DNA of 7,756 nucleotides from Pseudomonadota bacterium. Lineage in GTDB: Bacteria > Pseudomonadota > Alphaproteobacteria > Rhizobiales > Hyphomicrobiaceae. Under the pieces are notes generated by a model. That model made no database searches. It saw only the letters and a list, made by a program, of their open reading frames with translations, and was not told where the DNA came from. The stretch covers positions 1-7,756 of the forward strand of contig JAEYYQ010000601.1 in NCBI GenBank assembly GCA_023428365.1, given 5' to 3'. Below are positions 5,947-7,756 of this stretch, one piece after another. Numbering within the stretch: the stretch's first letter is position 1; each line of letters opens with the position of its first letter. Made by a program: the position numbers and the translations under genes.

Positions 5947-6432
5947 TTACCGGCGGCTCAACCCGATGCGAACGCTGCGGACGTTCGAGGACGTGCTGAT
6001 TGAAATGGTCTGGCGTGTGCGGGCGACGGAGACGCTCATACTACCCGGGATCGCCCCGGCCAACCGCAACACAATGTTGCTGTCGTTGGCGCGACCGTTG
6101 GCGGTTCCCGATACGTTGTAGGTGCGTTCTTCCCATGTGCCGCTCACCCGGCCGCCCGAATTGACCAGCCGGCCGCGAAGCTCAATCCGGTTGGACGCGC
6201 TCGCACAGCGAATGGCCAGGCCAAGCTGATTGCCGCCGCCGGATGCCGTGTAGTGAGCCGTGCAGCGCAGTGCCTCGGACTGTCCGCTCTCGAACTGCAC
6301 CCGTCCGCTGCCGCCCCACGAACCTTGAAGGGTCGAGAACGGATTTGCCTGTGCAGGCATCACGTGCACGAGCGCTGCAAGCGTGAACGCTACCGCAGCG
6401 GTCTGAAGTTTTTTGAGGCTAACGATGGTCAT
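5947..6432 (-). CDS. Small exported protein of unknown function, rhizobial type
   Basis: This is a 161-residue secreted or periplasmic protein without a recognised enzymatic motif. Residues 1-29 form a signal peptide: positively charged LKK at 6-8, a hydrophobic core (about 11-25), and a likely cleavage after AQA (29). The mature part is rich in Gly, Ser, Arg and Thr, with repeated short polar/hydrophobic alternation suggesting a beta-barrel or beta-sandwich. It contains two cysteines (57 and 76) that could form a disulfide. The pattern 'LQGSWGGSGRV ... LRC ... IRCAS ... GTWEERTYN' resembles conserved hypothetical exported proteins of rhizobia, by my recollection. ATG 6432 has AGGAGGA ten bases upstream. 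A GGAAC-N17-CGTT promoter about 50-70 bases upstream points to stress-response control. A hairpin follows the gene, so it is probably transcribed alone. Confidence 0.8.
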   Translation of the reverse strand: MTIVSLKKLQTAAVAFTLAALVHVMPAQANPFSTLQGSWGGSGRVQFESGQSEALRCTAHYTASGGGNQLGLAIRCASASNRIELRGRLVNSGGRVSGTWEERTYNVSGTANGRANDSNIVLRLAGAIPGSMSVSVARTRQTISISTSSNVRSVRIGLSRR

Positions 6433-6477
6433 GGGGGTGGCATCCTCCTGGCGTGCACGGAATCTCGCGACCTGCCG

Positions 6478-6503
6478 AACGCACCATCCGCCCTCCGCGT
6501 TCC
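6478..6503 (-). promoter_or_regulatory. EcfG-type (general stress response) promoter for the small exported protein
   Basis: On the minus strand, GGAAC (6503-6499) and CGTT (6481-6478) are separated by 17 bases, matching the known EcfG consensus GGAAC-N16/17-CGTT. The expected transcript start near 6471 leaves a leader of about 40 bases that contains the AGGAGGA ribosome binding site. It is the second such site in this window and, like the first, sits in an intergenic region in the correct orientation for its gene. Confidence 0.7.
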
Positions 6504-6611
6504 TGATCAGATGGCGCTCTCATCAGAATATCGGATTCGCTTTGCCGCTTGACTAGGTAGACCTGTGGAAAGCTGACTTTTCATCCCAACCTGGGACAAA
6601 GCCCCGGCCGC

Positions 6612-6854
6612 TTACGCCGTTGCCCGCTTCCGTCGACCGATCAGCCATCCAACAATGAGGAGTAGTGCTCCCGGCACCAGAGCGATCACAGCGGCGCGCA
6701 TCACATGGTCGATGACGGCCCTGTTGTAGGCCGCCTCAAGCTGTGCGCCGCCTCCCCCCATATCGAGCGGGATCGTTGGCCAGGATTGAAGCGCCTGAAA
6801 CGCCACAAACCCCATCCACAGCACAGCCGCAATGGTCAGAATGGCTCGCAGCAT
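6612..6854 (-). CDS. Small two-helix membrane protein of unknown function
   Basis: This 80-residue protein has an N-terminal hydrophobic helix (about 2-22), a short loop with the glycine run MGGGG (32-36), a central polar helix, and a second membrane helix (about 54-73). It ends in a basic tail, GRRKRATA. The positive tail suggests that the C-terminus stays in the cytoplasm. ATG 6854 has a strong AAGGAGG nine bases upstream. The gene begins 21 bases after the DUF4139 stop codon on the same strand, so the two are likely co-transcribed. I recognise no family. It might anchor or assist the DUF4139 protein, but that rests on position only. Confidence 0.72.
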   Translation of the reverse strand: MLRAILTIAAVLWMGFVAFQALQSWPTIPLDMGGGGAQLEAAYNRAVIDHVMRAAVIALVPGALLLIVGWLIGRRKRATA

Positions 6855-6875
6855 AACGGCATTCCTCCTTCAGCT

Positions 6876-7756
6876 TCAGTTGCGGAAGCGAATGTCTTTG
6901 GCTGCCGGCCACGTAATGCGGTAGCCGAACTCGATCACTCGTTCCTCGTCCGGCGCGAGCTTGTCCTCCCAGGCTAGAACACCGCGCTTGTCGTCGATGT
7001 CCTTGCGGGTGGGCTGCACGCGCCCTGTCGGCTCGACCTTGATATCCTGATTCAGCGATGTCGGGATCTGGTCGACGATGGCGTAGGTGATCGGCCGCTC
7101 GTGCAGGTTCTTCACCGTAATGCGATAGTTGCGCTGATCGGTGCGCGACGTGGAAATCAAACCCGTCTCGCCGCGCTTCTCCTCGGTGCTGTAGCGGACG
7201 CGAACGGAATCGTCAGCGCCAAAGCCAAGTTCATGTTCCTCGCCTCCCGAAAGCTGTGGCAGGCTACCGGTTCCCACAAACGTCTGATCGCGGAACAGCG
7301 AGATGCGGCCGGGCAGAAATACGCTGCCCTTGGGCATTGCCAGCTTGGCATAGAGATAAGCACGCTCTTCACGCTTGGGGACCGCACGCACCATCAGGTT
7401 CGGCTCAAGCTGCGTCTCATCGATCTGCACCCGCTTCATCTCGCCGGTGTTTTCGACGCTCACCCGACCGGGAACGCTATAGGTCGCATGGAAGTCGGAG
7501 GCGTTGACGTTGGCGCCCGCCACAGCCACGGGCTCCGCCATGACCGGCGCCGGCGGAGCCGCCGCGACCACGCCTTCCGCCTCATCGCGGAACTTGGCTC
7601 GTTGGTCAGTCCGCATCTCCCGCGCAGCCGAAGGCGCCGCAGATCCCACAAGTGGCGGACGCTCCGGCACAAAGTCGACTGTAACCGGCCTGAGTTCGGG
7701 TGCCGCGACGCTGCCCGCGGGTCGGGTCGTTGAAAGGGTCAAATGCACGTCAGTCC
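6876..7756 (-). CDS. DUF4139 (MuiA-type) protein, N-terminal part beyond window
   Basis: This is the C-terminal part (293 visible codons) of a DUF4139-domain protein, the family that includes mucoidy inhibitor MuiA homologues; the biochemical function is not established. The frame is open to the right edge of the window. The first complete codons read TDVHLTLSTTRP, the usual DUF4139 entry pattern, so the GTG at 7748 is internal and not the start. A long Pro/Ala-rich linker follows, then a beta-rich region: FLPGRISLFRDQTFVGTG, RNYRITVKNLHERPITYAIV, and a closing WEDKLAPDEERVIEFGYRIT. The last block is the typical C-terminus of this family. Full-length members normally carry an N-terminal signal peptide, a DUF4140 domain and a coiled coil, which would lie outside the window. 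It heads a likely operon with the 80-residue membrane protein. Confidence 0.85.
   Translation of the reverse strand, partial: TDVHLTLSTTRPAGSVAAPELRPVTVDFVPERPPLVGSAAPSAAREMRTDQRAKFRDEAEGVVAAAPPAPVMAEPVAVAGANVNASDFHATYSVPGRVSVENTGEMKRVQIDETQLEPNLMVRAVPKREERAYLYAKLAMPKGSVFLPGRISLFRDQTFVGTGSLPQLSGGEEHELGFGADDSVRVRYSTEEKRGETGLISTSRTDQRNYRITVKNLHERPITYAIVDQIPTSLNQDIKVEPTGRVQPTRKDIDDKRGVLAWEDKLAPDEERVIEFGYRITWPAAKDIRFRN

Noticed and set aside
6584..6596. TCCCA-ACC-TGGGA inverted repeat after the 80-residue protein gene, as a terminator.
   Set aside because: The stem has only five pairs with a 3-base loop, and no T-run follows it on the minus strand.

Overview
The window looks like an alphaproteobacterial chromosome, probably order Hyphomicrobiales (Rhizobiales). 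The base composition is GC-rich, and the gene set fits that group: a PhnA-like four-helix membrane protein, a small exported protein of rhizobial type, TruA and a DUF4139 protein. Two promoter-like sites also match the alphaproteobacterial EcfG (general stress response) consensus. This placement is an inference from gene content and motifs, since no marker gene is present.

Layout from left to right: (1) the 3' part of a PP2C-family protein phosphatase gene on +, cut by the left edge; (2) convergent to it, a minus-strand gene for a PhnA-like membrane protein with a good EcfG-type promoter and a strong ribosome binding site; (3) a minus-strand pair encoding the small (DctQ-type) and large (DctM-type) membrane subunits of a TRAP transporter, joined by a 4-base GTGA overlap; (4) a roughly 200-base divergent regulatory region holding a perfect palindrome, a repeated 11-mer and a possible tiny ORF; (5) a plus-strand gene for a lyase of the fumarase/aspartase superfamily, closest by motifs to 3-carboxy-cis,cis-muconate cycloisomerase and adenylosuccinate lyase; (6) truA on minus, whose stop codon directly abuts the lyase stop codon; (7) a small exported protein on minus, with a second EcfG-type promoter upstream and a candidate hairpin downstream; (8) a minus-strand pair made of a DUF4139 protein, cut by the right edge, followed by an 80-residue two-helix membrane protein.

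How the genes may work together: the TRAP permease and the divergent lyase share one control region. They plausibly form a small module that takes up an organic acid and cleaves or isomerises it. The solute-binding subunit and the regulator are not in the window. Two separate minus-strand genes, for the PhnA-like membrane protein and the small exported protein, carry GGAAC-N16/17-CGTT promoters, so they are probably members of one stress regulon. TruA is a tRNA-modifying housekeeping enzyme inserted among these accessory genes. No RNA gene, insertion sequence, CRISPR array or origin was recognised, and no gene-free stretch exceeds about 205 bases.
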